DNA of 64,000 bases, taken from contig NZ_CP068159.1 in the NCBI RefSeq assembly GCF_016728505.1, positions 992,001-1,056,000 on the forward strand, written 5' to 3'. Below, one piece after another: positions 46,824 through 55,212 of this stretch. The notes under the pieces are model-generated. The model did not search any database and was not told the origin of the DNA. It worked only from the letters and a program-made list of their open reading frames with translations. This DNA is from Corynebacterium riegelii. Lineage in GTDB: Bacteria; Actinomycetota; Actinomycetes; Mycobacteriales; Mycobacteriaceae. Position 1 is the stretch's first letter; every line of letters starts with the position of its first letter. Position numbers and translations under genes: made by a program.

Positions 46824-47651
46824 CTACAGCAGGCCTGCGAGACGGCGCAGCTGGTGGAAGTGGTTGACCGGGCCGTGGCCCTGTCCCACGTTGAGCTCAT
46901 CGGCATGCGCGATGGCTTCGTGGAGCCAGTCGGATGCCCACGCCAAGGCCTCGGCGGGGGTGGGGTCAATAGCAACGCGGGTGGCAAACGCCGAGGACAG
47001 CGAGCAGCCGGTGCCGTGGGTGTTCTTCGTGTTCACGCGGGCGACCTCGGTAACCGTGGCGTCACCGTCTGGCGTGACCAGCGCGTTGGAGGCCATATCC
47101 CCAGTGAGGTGGCCGCCCTTAACCACGACGGTGACGTTGGCGTCGGCTGCAAAGCCGCGGCCCTGCTCGATGGCCTCCTCAAACGTCTGGGCAGGCTCCT
47201 TGCCCGTGAGCACAGCCAACTCCGGGATGTTCGGGGTGACAAAGCTGGCGTGGTCGCGCACGAATTGGCGTAGTGCTTCCTCGGCGTCCGCAGTAAGCAG
47301 GCGGTCGCCTGAGGTTGCCACCATCACGGGGTCTACCACCACGATGTCTACGCGGTTGTCCTTGAGGAAGGAGGAGACGGTGTGGGTCGTTGTGGCGTCG
47401 CCAAGCATGCCGATCTTGAGAGCATCAACCGTAACATCATCGAATACCGCGGCAAGCTGCGCGCGGAGGAACTCCTGTGGCGGGGTGTGGATCTCGCGCA
47501 CGCCCTGGGTGTTCTGTGCGACCAGGGAAGTGACCACGCACATGCCGTAGCCGCCGGCGGCCGCGATGGACTTCAAATCCGCCTGGATGCCGGCGCCGCC
47601 AGTGGGGTCGGTGCCGGCGATGGAGAGAACGTTGGGGGTTTTGGTTGTCAT
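46824..47651 (-). CDS. thiD: Hydroxymethylpyrimidine/phosphomethylpyrimidine kinase
   Basis: Phosphorylates HMP and HMP-P for thiamine synthesis. The 275-residue protein has the PfkB-type pattern: SIAGTDPTGGAGIQADLKSI at the N-terminus, VVVDPVMVATSGDRLL, VVVKGGHL and the GTGCSLSSAFA motif with the catalytic region. ATG 47651 starts a single gene; no TPP riboswitch was seen in the 50 bp upstream. Convergent with the permease. Confidence 0.95.
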   Translation of the reverse strand: MTTKTPNVLSIAGTDPTGGAGIQADLKSIAAAGGYGMCVVTSLVAQNTQGVREIHTPPQEFLRAQLAAVFDDVTVDALKIGMLGDATTTHTVSSFLKDNRVDIVVVDPVMVATSGDRLLTADAEEALRQFVRDHASFVTPNIPELAVLTGKEPAQTFEEAIEQGRGFAADANVTVVVKGGHLTGDMASNALVTPDGDATVTEVARVNTKNTHGTGCSLSSAFATRVAIDPTPAEALAWASDWLHEAIAHADELNVGQGHGPVNHFHQLRRLAGLL

Positions 47652-47701
47652 GGTTTCCGACGGTACCGGAGGTGTGGATGCTTCGGGGTAGCCTACAAAC
47701 C

Positions 47702-48745
47702 ATGGTTTCGGTGAGGCCCACGGTCAAAGTGCTTAAGATTCTGTATTCGGGCGACAAACTGCCCGAATACACGGCCGCTGCGTATAACGATGCAAAACGA
47801 GCATCTGAACCGGAAGTTAAGATCGAGTATCTTCGTCAAGCCGTAGAGCATGCTCAAGCAGAGGTTACGCTGGTGACCTACATCCAAGCGAGGTTTGACC
47901 AGGGTATTTTCGAGCGTCTTCGAAGCGTTGACCACCGAGTTTTTGAGTCACGAGACGCGGAGGGCGCCGCATGGAGGGGCGCGGTAGTTCATGATGGCGG
48001 TGATACAGCTTGGCTAGTCCACGCTGATACGCATGATCATTTTCTTGCGCAAGCAAACAAGGTGCTTGGTGCGATGAAGCGGGACGGAACCTTGGGGCCA
48101 GCGGCATTAGATCTTCGAATTTTGGGAATGCAGGAGCGGCTGGATCGTGAGCGTGAATATGGCCGCTGTGCGATGGAGTCCACACTGGGTGCACTGAAAG
48201 ATGCAACGGTTTCCCTCAAGCCGGTGAAACTCCAGGTTGGCGCTTTGTCTGTTGTCGTTGATGTGGAGACAGTCCCTTTTCAGGATTGGGAAGTAGATAC
48301 CGCTCAAGATGAGGTTGAGATTGTATCTCTCCGTCTCGAAAACTGGCAGAAAAACTACCAAGAGTTACAGGCCTACTTGCGGTCGGTATTTTGTCTTTTT
48401 CAGACTGACGAGGAATCGGCTGAAACATTCGCTGATTTGGAGTTTGTGGTCCAGATTGCTCTTTCGCGTGCGGAACTTATTGCCTTGCTTGACATTCCGC
48501 AACAAGACCAACCGGTGGCATTGCGTAAGGTGACAGCGCCGCAATACTTGCATTACTCCACCAAGGGGGCGTTGGCGGAGGCCTTTATTACGGGCAAAGC
48601 CATCCGTGCAGTGTGTGGAAAGTGGTGGGTTCCAATTGGGGACGAACAAACCCATGCGCACCTCCCCATCTGTCCGGAGTGTGAACGTGGGGAACCGGTA
48701 GCGCAGGCTCTGCAGTCGTATCTACGGAAAACTACAGATCGTTGA
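47702..48745 (+). CDS. Protein with C-terminal DUF3039-like zinc-ribbon domain
   Basis: A 347-residue protein. The C-terminal 65 residues match the DUF3039 layout: LHYSTKGALAEAFITGKAIR, AVCGKWWVPIGDE and ICPECERGEP, with a Cys plus a CxxC that could bind zinc. The N-terminal 280 residues are helical with a central beta segment (VGALSVVVDVETVPFQDWEV) and match nothing I recognise. Base composition is visibly more AT-rich than the neighbours. ATG 47702 has TAGCCT (47689-47694) 7 nt upstream (leaderless). Its 3' end overlaps by 14 nt the convergent HTH gene. Could be an effector or nucleic-acid-binding protein (inference). Confidence 0.6.
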   Translation: MVSVRPTVKVLKILYSGDKLPEYTAAAYNDAKRASEPEVKIEYLRQAVEHAQAEVTLVTYIQARFDQGIFERLRSVDHRVFESRDAEGAAWRGAVVHDGGDTAWLVHADTHDHFLAQANKVLGAMKRDGTLGPAALDLRILGMQERLDREREYGRCAMESTLGALKDATVSLKPVKLQVGALSVVVDVETVPFQDWEVDTAQDEVEIVSLRLENWQKNYQELQAYLRSVFCLFQTDEESAETFADLEFVVQIALSRAELIALLDIPQQDQPVALRKVTAPQYLHYSTKGALAEAFITGKAIRAVCGKWWVPIGDEQTHAHLPICPECERGEPVAQALQSYLRKTTDR

Positions 48746-49169
48746 GGTCGTTGATCTCGGAATCTGAGAAGGGGTGCGCTGCTGGAACCTCTGGGGTCTG
48801 AGGGGTGCCGTGCAGTGCATCTGCGAGAATCTCTGCACCAGCTTCTCGGGCCTGCATGAAAGCCGTGAGATCGGACACGCGAATGCGCTTGTGAGAACCA
48901 ACCATGTGGAACGGCAGGTAACCATCGCGCATGAACTTGAGCAGGTGCGGGCGGCTCATCTTGAGAAGCTTGGCGGCTTCGTTGGGAGATAGTTCTGCAT
49001 CGTCCGCAAGAACATTGACGGACTGGCCCTCCTCTAGCGCAAGGAGGATTGAGCGCAGCACCAAAGCGAGATTGGACCCAGTGTTTTCCTGGATAAAGTC
49101 ACGAAGGCGCTCAGCGTCAGCATCGGTAAACTCAGTGCTTTTCAGCTGGCCAAGTACGGCGTTCGACAT
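48732..49169 (-). CDS. Excisionase-type HTH DNA-binding protein, antitoxin-like
   Basis: The 145-residue protein has a MerR/excisionase-like helix-turn-helix, LSPNEAAKLLKMSRPHLLKF (about 60-80) followed by the wing GYLPFHMVGSHKRIRVSDL, and an acidic C-terminus. Such proteins commonly act as antitoxin-repressors, with a PIN-domain toxin encoded just downstream on the same strand; here that position is occupied by the 3' end of the opposite-strand DUF3039-like gene, so the usual toxin is missing. ATG 49169 has GGAGG upstream; an earlier ATG at 49193 is weaker. Four 9-bp repeats precede it. Confidence 0.75.
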   Translation of the reverse strand: MSNAVLGQLKSTEFTDADAERLRDFIQENTGSNLALVLRSILLALEEGQSVNVLADDAELSPNEAAKLLKMSRPHLLKFMRDGYLPFHMVGSHKRIRVSDLTAFMQAREAGAEILADALHGTPQTPEVPAAHPFSDSEINDLNDL

Positions 49170-49193
49170 TGTCCCTCCAGTGCATGCAGTCAC

Positions 49194-49229
49194 GTATCTG
49201 TATTAACTGTAACAACTGTAGCAAGTGTA
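49194..49229 (-). promoter_or_regulatory. Four tandem 9-bp iterons upstream of the HTH gene
   Basis: On the minus strand, reading toward the gene: TACACTTGC, TACAGTTGT, TACAGTTAA, TACAGATAC, with no gaps. The consensus is TACAGTTNN. The array ends 25 nt before ATG 49169 and is probably the operator of the HTH protein (inference). Confidence 0.75.
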
Positions 49230-49255
49230 AACCTTGTCGAGCTTGGAGGCAAACG

Positions 49256-50854
49256 CTACCCAGCGGCAACGGTGATGGTTTTGGCAAACCTGTCGTAGTC
49301 ATCACGAATGCGCTGCAGTGGTTCCACCACCGCGGTCTGTGAGGCTGCCGCGACTTCCTTTGTCAGCGCTTGCTTGGTCTTGCGTTTCACGCGCGCGCCG
49401 ATGATGCCGCCAAACACCGTGGTCAATAGCCCGATCAGGATGCCGGTGAGGAGACCTGCGAGGATGAGCAGGGTGGGGATAGGCCAGCCCTCAACCTCTG
49501 GGACAAGGTCGCCACCAAGGAGCGGCGTGAGCACACCCGGCACGAACGCCACCACCAGGTACCAAATCACTCCCACCAGCGCGGCGAGCAGGGCAAGCCA
49601 CTGGAATACGGCGAGCACGTTCCAGCCTTTCGACGGTTGCGCGGGCAGCTTTGTCCGCGCCGCCGCCTGGTCCAGCTCCGAGGGCAGGTTCTGGGAGATC
49701 TCCTCCGTGCGGTCCGCGATGGCGCTTGCCCAGGCGTTGGGCACATCGCGCGCGGCGGCCACGGAGTAATCGCGCAGGCCCTTGTTGGCCACGGCTTTGG
49801 ACGCTGCATCCAACTCCGGCAGGGAGGTGCGGTGCACGCCCACCGTGTCCGACTCTTCACGCAAACCCAGCCGCTTCAACGGGTCCGGCCTGAAGCGGGA
49901 AATCCAGCTGGTCAGCAGCCACCCGGTGCGCTGGTGGAGGCGCTTGCGGTAGGCGGCCGCGGTGGTCTCCGCGATGCGCTGGGCGCCTGCGGCCTGCGCC
50001 AGGGTTGCGTCCAGAGCTTGCTTCGCTTGCTTATCGACGCCACCGGCAACCTTCGCGGGCACCCACTTCCCAGTCGCCGCCTGAATATCTGCCGTGATGC
50101 GCGCAGATTGTGCGTTGTGCGCCTTGGCTACCTTCGCGATCGCCGCTTTGAGATCCTCAATTCCTTCCCCGGTGCGGGCTGCGGTGGTGATGACGGTGGT
50201 GTTCGTGAGGCCGTCGGCAAGCAAAAGCTCCTTGTAGGAATTGGCCACGGTTGGGCGATCATTCGGGTGCAGCAGATCGGCCTTGTTCAAAACAGCGAGA
50301 GTGACCTCCGCGTGTGCCGCGTGTGGGCGGATGAACTGGTCATGGATCACGCTGTCGGCGTACTTCTCCGGGTCAGAAACCCACACCAGCACATCCACCT
50401 GGCCGGCGAGACGCTCCGCGATCGCACGGTTGGAGGCCTCCACCGAGTCAAAATCCGGCAAGTCAAGCAGGATCAACGGGCCCGCGCCAGGGGCGAAATC
50501 GCCGTTGCGCTCGCGTCGGTCCTCAACGCCGAGCCAATCGAGCAGCTCCTCGGAATTCTCCGGGTGCCAGATCGCGGCCAGGGGAGAGGACGTGGTGGGG
50601 CGGCGCGCGGCGGCCTTGCCCAGGTCCTCACCAACCACGGCGTTGAACAGGCTGGTCTTGCCGGAACCGGTGGCGCCGAAAAAGCCCACCACGGTGTGCT
50701 CGGCGGAAAGCGCGCGGCGCTCAGAGCCCGCCTTCGCTACCTGCTTGAGGCGCTGCACCTCATCTGCGGGCAGGTAGGGTGCGGCGATGTCGGCGGCCTC
50801 GTTGAGCGCGGTCAGGCGGTCACCGAGCGAGGCTTTACGTTGGAAAATGCCCAT
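49256..50854 (-). CDS. Dynamin-like membrane GTPase, second of pair
   Basis: The 532-residue protein has a P-loop GATGSGKT (residues 60-67), LLDLPDFDSVE as the G3 region and NKAD as G4, then two C-terminal membrane helices (about 418-440 and 462-488) in a helical stalk. This layout matches actinobacterial YfjP/DynA-type GTPases encoded as pairs. The start overlaps the stop of the upstream partner (TAATG). Family members remodel membranes in division or stress; the role here is inferred. Contains an 11-mer motif copy at 50029-50039 in coding sequence. Confidence 0.8.
   Translation of the reverse strand: MGIFQRKASLGDRLTALNEAADIAAPYLPADEVQRLKQVAKAGSERRALSAEHTVVGFFGATGSGKTSLFNAVVGEDLGKAAARRPTTSSPLAAIWHPENSEELLDWLGVEDRRERNGDFAPGAGPLILLDLPDFDSVEASNRAIAERLAGQVDVLVWVSDPEKYADSVIHDQFIRPHAAHAEVTLAVLNKADLLHPNDRPTVANSYKELLLADGLTNTTVITTAARTGEGIEDLKAAIAKVAKAHNAQSARITADIQAATGKWVPAKVAGGVDKQAKQALDATLAQAAGAQRIAETTAAAYRKRLHQRTGWLLTSWISRFRPDPLKRLGLREESDTVGVHRTSLPELDAASKAVANKGLRDYSVAAARDVPNAWASAIADRTEEISQNLPSELDQAAARTKLPAQPSKGWNVLAVFQWLALLAALVGVIWYLVVAFVPGVLTPLLGGDLVPEVEGWPIPTLLILAGLLTGILIGLLTTVFGGIIGARVKRKTKQALTKEVAAASQTAVVEPLQRIRDDYDRFAKTITVAAG
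50029..50039 (+). repeat. Exact 11-mer motif, coding (antisense)
   Basis: Inside the second GTPase gene, read there as Val-Asp-Lys, a different frame from the Leu-Ile-Asp copies. Confidence 0.9.
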
Positions 50855-52731
50855 TACTCTGCGCTCCCATCGTTGCGAGACTGCGGGCTGAACGTGCCGC
50901 GAAGCTGGTCAAACAGCCCGCGGAGTGTGCCGGCCTGGAAGCTTTCGTTGACGTCTTCTGTTGTGGCTGGCAGCGCGGGTGTGTTCGCTTGGGTTGGGGC
51001 CGGTGCAAGCGTGCCGGGGAAGCGCTGATCAATAGCAGTGCGAGCTTCTGCTGCGGCGTTGCGGATGGATTCTGCCGAGGCCCCCTCAAACAGCGGGTCC
51101 GTCAGCACGTGGTAGCGCTCGCGCTCCGCGCGCAGCAGGTGGTCCAGGCGCTGGTCCAGGTCGCGGCGGGCATCCGCAGCCATCCTGCGCACCGTGTCTT
51201 CGCCGAAGATAGTCTCCAGCAGCTTCTGGCCTACCACGGCAGAGCCGCCGGCGATGCCGATCTCCGCGCCGGTCAGCCCTGCCGTGGTGGAAAAGACCAC
51301 CAACATCAGCGCGACGGTCAACATGTTCAAGCCAAGCGACATCACGCGGGCGCGCTGACGCTTCTCGCCAGCGGTGTTCTGGATGCGCTCCAGAATGCCG
51401 GACTGCCACTCGCGGATCAGCTTCGCCGCCTGCTCATTGATGTCCTGGCTTGCGCGCGCAAGCGCCGGGTCAGCGTTCTCCCGCAACTGCGGGGCCATCA
51501 CGCCGATACGGGACCAGGAGCGGGAAGAGGCGGTATCGGCAGCGTCCACAATCACGGCGTGCAGGCCGGATTCCAGCTCAGTTTCCACTTCGCGCAAGGG
51601 GGCAGGCTGGCCGGAGAAGAAGCTACCCACCTTGTCTACGGTCTGGGAGAACCAACGCTCAAAGCCACGGAAGACATCGGAGGTGCCCACCACGTCCTGC
51701 CAGCGGTCCATCACCTCGGAGCGGAGCATCTGGCCGTCCGAGGTGGCGTCGATAATATGCCGGTGCGCGTCCTTATATATATCGAAGATGGTTGCATCCA
51801 GCTGGTTAGCAAAGTCTTCACGACGCTGCCTTGTCACCACCGCCGCATCCACCTTCGCCAACGCCCCCTCAACAGCGCCCGCGACCGTCTTGCCTGCAAC
51901 CGCGCGCCGGGCTGCCGTATCTTGTGCAAGCTCGTGCAGGTAGGTGTTCAGCGGGGCGACCAGCTCTGCGGGCAGAAACTCGTCTGTGGCTTGGGTTTCC
52001 TGGTTGTTGCCAAGGTCGACCACGAACGGGACCGTGAACACCGTGGCATCTTCAAGCCCCGCCTCAGCCATCATGCGGCGAAGATCCTGCGGCACGGTCT
52101 CGGCAGAGGCTTCGTCGAGACGGTTGAGCACCACTACGACCTCGATGCCGCGCGCGGCCGCGTCGTGCAGGAAGTTCCACACCAGCTGATCGGCGTAGCG
52201 CGCCGGGGTGGTGACAAAGATCCACAGATCCGCCGCCGCCAGGAGTTGTGTTGCGAGGGCACGGTTGCGGTCATCGATTGAGTCGAAATCCGGGGCGTCT
52301 AGAAGCGAAAGGCCCTGCGGAAGGTTCGGGGTTTCCACAATGCGCAACGTGGTGGACTGCTCGTTGCCCGCGCCGTGGGAGCGGGTCAGGCCAGGCAAGA
52401 CGCGCGGGGAGTTAAACCACTCAGCATCGCCCGGATTCGCCACCAACACCGGCTGGCGTGTGGTCGGGCGGATCACGCCCGGGTTGGAAACGCGCTCACG
52501 CAAAAGCGCGTTGACCAGCGTGGACTTGCCGGAGCCGGTGGAGCCGCCGATGACGGCAAGCAACGGGGCATCCAGGTTGGCCAGGCGGGGCAGGATGTAA
52601 TCGTCAAACTGATTCACCACTGCGTGCGCTTCAGCGGCCGCCTCATCGGGCAGCGTCGTGGCGGCCAGCGCGTTGCGCAGGCGAGTGACCGCATCAATCG
52701 GGTCAAGCATGGGGGTATTCACCCGACCCAT
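50854..52731 (-). CDS. Dynamin-like membrane GTPase, first of pair
   Basis: The 625-residue partner has P-loop GGSTGSGKST (about 62-71), LLDAPDFDSID as G3 and NRLD as G4. Membrane-seeking helices lie near 480-520 (MLTVALMLVVFSTTAGLTGA), within long helical arms. The C-terminal region has a Pro/Thr-rich tail. Different G4 residues and length show that the two are diverged paralogs, as in two-component bacterial dynamins. ATG 52731 was used; ATG 52710 (LDPIDAV) is also possible. Confidence 0.8.
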   Translation of the reverse strand: MGRVNTPMLDPIDAVTRLRNALAATTLPDEAAAEAHAVVNQFDDYILPRLANLDAPLLAVIGGSTGSGKSTLVNALLRERVSNPGVIRPTTRQPVLVANPGDAEWFNSPRVLPGLTRSHGAGNEQSTTLRIVETPNLPQGLSLLDAPDFDSIDDRNRALATQLLAAADLWIFVTTPARYADQLVWNFLHDAAARGIEVVVVLNRLDEASAETVPQDLRRMMAEAGLEDATVFTVPFVVDLGNNQETQATDEFLPAELVAPLNTYLHELAQDTAARRAVAGKTVAGAVEGALAKVDAAVVTRQRREDFANQLDATIFDIYKDAHRHIIDATSDGQMLRSEVMDRWQDVVGTSDVFRGFERWFSQTVDKVGSFFSGQPAPLREVETELESGLHAVIVDAADTASSRSWSRIGVMAPQLRENADPALARASQDINEQAAKLIREWQSGILERIQNTAGEKRQRARVMSLGLNMLTVALMLVVFSTTAGLTGAEIGIAGGSAVVGQKLLETIFGEDTVRRMAADARRDLDQRLDHLLRAERERYHVLTDPLFEGASAESIRNAAAEARTAIDQRFPGTLAPAPTQANTPALPATTEDVNESFQAGTLRGLFDQLRGTFSPQSRNDGSAE

Positions 52732-52764
52732 TGTTGCAGACGGCGGGAAGCCAGTCGTGGGGAA

Positions 52765-53556
52765 CTAGTCTTTGTACTCCGTCTTGGTCAGGTTGAGCCA
52801 GCCATAGATGCCGCCCATGATGAGGCCACCGCCGATGAAGTTTCCAACCCAAACGATCGCCCAGTGCCGCAGAACGTTGTCCAGCGTGTAGCCGGGGATG
52901 GCGGCTGGGCCGAACTCAAAACCAGTCAGAGAAGTCAGCACGAAGTTGGCAATCGAGTGCTCATAGCTCATGGCTGCGAAAGCCGGGATGATCACGATCA
53001 CGCCAAGCAGTTTGGCCGTGAAATCCTTCCCCGCCTGGGCTGAGAGCATAAACGCGATGTTGACCACGATGTTGGCCAAAATCGCTTCGATGAAGAGTTT
53101 GCCGCTCGGCTTTTCAAGCTTTGACACCATCAGCTGATAGATGAAGCTGTCCGTGGTCACCGCCTCACCGATCGTCGTCGTGGCAATCATGGAGGTAACC
53201 AGCACGCCACCGATGAGGTTGAAGAGGGTGACAAAACACACGAGGGCAAAACCCTTGCGCAACGTGTTCTTTTTGTGGACCGCCCCATACGTCATAAACA
53301 TCATGTCGCCGGTGGCTAGCTCGCCTTGCAGCACCACAATGATGTACAGAGTGGACGCGAAGATTGAGGCGAACGCATAGCGCCCCATGCCGGGCGCGAG
53401 CGATTCAATCGTGGTCGCGGTGTTTGCCGCGAACGCCGTCATAATGCCCAGAAACACGCCAGCAAGCATTGCCCTCGTAGCGAAGCGGGCCGGCTCCTGG
53501 GTAAACAAATCGAGCTTCTTCTCGATGGACTTCGGTGCTGACACGTGGAAACTCAT
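52765..53556 (-). CDS. Formate/nitrite transporter family channel
   Basis: FNT channel of 263 residues with six predicted helices. The family regions ATRAMLAGVFLGIMTAFAAN, GELATGDMMFMTYGA and FNLIGGVLV are visible. ATG 53556 is chosen: TAGATT (53569-53564) lies 7 nt upstream (leaderless), while the longer open frame runs through the rplN promoter region. Carries formate, nitrite or hydrosulfide in relatives; the nearby OFA transporter and fdhD favour formate (inference). Confidence 0.88.
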   Translation of the reverse strand: MSFHVSAPKSIEKKLDLFTQEPARFATRAMLAGVFLGIMTAFAANTATTIESLAPGMGRYAFASIFASTLYIIVVLQGELATGDMMFMTYGAVHKKNTLRKGFALVCFVTLFNLIGGVLVTSMIATTTIGEAVTTDSFIYQLMVSKLEKPSGKLFIEAILANIVVNIAFMLSAQAGKDFTAKLLGVIVIIPAFAAMSYEHSIANFVLTSLTGFEFGPAAIPGYTLDNVLRHWAIVWVGNFIGGGLIMGGIYGWLNLTKTEYKD

Positions 53557-53729
53557 CGAGGTCAATCTACAAGAGATTCGCGCATAGCGACATTTCTCGG
53601 CGGCGCGATTTGGGGAAATAGGGCAGGACGTGGTTGAATACTCCAGTTGTCTGTTGCTGGTCGGATCCGTCCGAGACCCTTCGGCCAGACTGCGTTCTCC
53701 TCGTGTGCGAGGGACGAGCGCACGAGGTT

Positions 53730-53740
53730 CGTCGATAAGC
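53730..53740 (-). repeat. Exact 11-mer motif, intergenic, upstream of rplN
   Basis: Extended form CGTCGATAAGCAA, 80 bases before rplN. Confidence 0.9.
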
Positions 53741-53819
53741 AAGAGGCTCCAAAAAACATTGACCACGTGCGTACAGGACGGAAATCTGGCGCACATTGAC
53801 CCAGGTCAGGAGACCAATA

Positions 53820-54188
53820 GTGATTCAGCAAGAATCGCGCCTGAAGGTCGCCGATAACACGGGTGCACGCGAAATCCTGTGCGTCCGCGTACTCGGCGGA
53901 TCTGTCAAGCGCTTCGCCGGCATCGGCGATACGATCGTCGCCACCGTGAAGGAAGCAGCCCCTGGCGGCAACGTCAAGGAAGGCGAAATTGTGCGCGCCG
54001 TAGTCGTGCGTGCAAAGAAGGAAACCCGTCGCCCGGACGGCTCCTACATCTCCTTCGACGAGAACGCAGCAGTTCTGATCAAGAACGACACCGAGCCCCG
54101 CGGTACCCGTATCTTCGGCCCAGTGGCACGTGAGCTGCGCGACAAGAAGTTCATGAAGATTGTTTCTCTCGCTCCGGAGGTGATCTAA
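53820..54188 (+). CDS. rplN: 50S ribosomal protein L14
   Basis: Intersubunit-bridge protein. 122 residues, starting [20 protein letters not shown] (after the GTG) and with the [20 protein letters not shown] end. GTG 53820 follows CAGGAG; an upstream ATG at 53796 would add eight unsupported residues. First of a three-gene block separated from rpsQ by 16.5 kb. Confidence 0.98.
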   Translation: MIQQESRLKVADNTGAREILCVRVLGGSVKRFAGIGDTIVATVKEAAPGGNVKEGEIVRAVVVRAKKETRRPDGSYISFDENAAVLIKNDTEPRGTRIFGPVARELRDKKFMKIVSLAPEVI

Positions 54189-54191
54189 CCC

Positions 54192-54506
54192 ATGAAGATC
54201 AAGAAGGGCGATATGGTGCAGGTCATCGCCGGCAAGGACAAGGGTGCACAGGGCAAGGTTATTGAGGCCTACCCGCAGCGCGACAAGGTCCTTGTTGAGG
54301 GTGTCAACCGCATCAAGAAGCACGTGGCTAACTCCTACAACGAGCGCGGCGCAGAGTCCGGCGGCGTTGTATCCCAGGAGGCCCCGATTCACATTTCCAA
54401 CGTGATGCTGCTCGACTCTGACGGCAAGCCGACCCGCGTTGGCTACCGCTTCGACGAGAACGGCGCCAAGGTCCGCGTGGCCAAGTCGAACGGGAAGGAC
54501 ATCTAG
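54192..54506 (+). CDS. rplX: 50S ribosomal protein L24
   Basis: Assembly-initiator protein of the large subunit. 104 residues with the KOW motif ([20 protein letters not shown]) at the N-terminus and the [20 protein letters not shown] segment. Three bases after rplN, preceding rplE by one base. Confidence 0.97.
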   Translation: MKIKKGDMVQVIAGKDKGAQGKVIEAYPQRDKVLVEGVNRIKKHVANSYNERGAESGGVVSQEAPIHISNVMLLDSDGKPTRVGYRFDENGAKVRVAKSNGKDI

Positions 54507-54507
54507 C

Positions 54508-55086
54508 ATGAGCGAGAACTACACTCCGCGTCTGAAGACCCGCTACCAGGACGAGATCCGCACCAAGCTGAATGATGAGTTCTCCTACGAGAACGTCATG
54601 CAGATCCCGGGCCTGACCAAGATCGTGGTCAACATGGGTGTCGGTGACGCTGCACGTGACTCCAAGGTCATCAACGGCGCACTCGAGGACCTGACCGCAA
54701 TCACCGGCCAGAAGCCGCAGCTGCGTCGCGCAAAGAAGTCCATCGCGAACTTCAAGCTCCGTGAAGGCATGCCGATCGGCGCAAAGGTCACCCTGCGCGG
54801 CGACCGTATGTGGGAGTTCCTGGACCGTCTGCTGACCGTGGCTCTGCCGCGTATTCGTGACTTCCGTGGCCTGAACGACAAGCAGTTCGACGGCAACGGT
54901 AACTACACCTTCGGCCTGTCCGAGCAGACCATGTTCTACGAGATCGACATTGACAAGATCGATCGCACCCGCGGCATGGACATCACTGTGGTGACCACCG
55001 CAACGAACGACGACGAAGGCCGCGCACTGCTGCGCCACCTCGGCTTCCCGTTCGTGGACAAGGACGGCAAGATGCAGCAGGCATAA
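54508..55086 (+). CDS. rplE: 50S ribosomal protein L5
   Basis: 5S rRNA-binding protein of the central protuberance. 192 residues with [40 protein letters not shown] and [23 protein letters not shown] 54508 begins the conserved protein; an upstream in-frame ATG lies inside rplX. Ends at a terminator instead of running into rpsH. Confidence 0.98.
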   Translation: MSENYTPRLKTRYQDEIRTKLNDEFSYENVMQIPGLTKIVVNMGVGDAARDSKVINGALEDLTAITGQKPQLRRAKKSIANFKLREGMPIGAKVTLRGDRMWEFLDRLLTVALPRIRDFRGLNDKQFDGNGNYTFGLSEQTMFYEIDIDKIDRTRGMDITVVTTATNDDEGRALLRHLGFPFVDKDGKMQQA

Positions 55087-55115
55087 GCCTGTCGCATGCT
55101 TTCCTTATAGCTTTG

Positions 55116-55139
55116 AGCCCCTCTGCTGAGGGGCTTTTT
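55116..55139 (+). terminator. Terminator after rplE
   Basis: AGCCCCTC-TGCT-GAGGGGCT with TTTTT. A variant of the 11-mer motif (TTTTGCTTGCCGACGC) overlaps its T-tract. Confidence 0.9.
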
Positions 55140-55212
55140 GCTTGCCGACGCTCGTGACGTAGTTTACGATCACGGCTAGATTGTTATCCCCGTCACCTTT
55201 AGAAGGTTATTT

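Noticed and set aside
47437..47772. Minus-strand frame overlapping thiD start
   Set aside because: Alternative frame of thiD with no homology.
52765..53796. Longer 343-residue version of the FNT channel
   Set aside because: The extra 80 residues overlap the rplN promoter region, are not transporter-like, and a -10 box sits just before ATG 53556.
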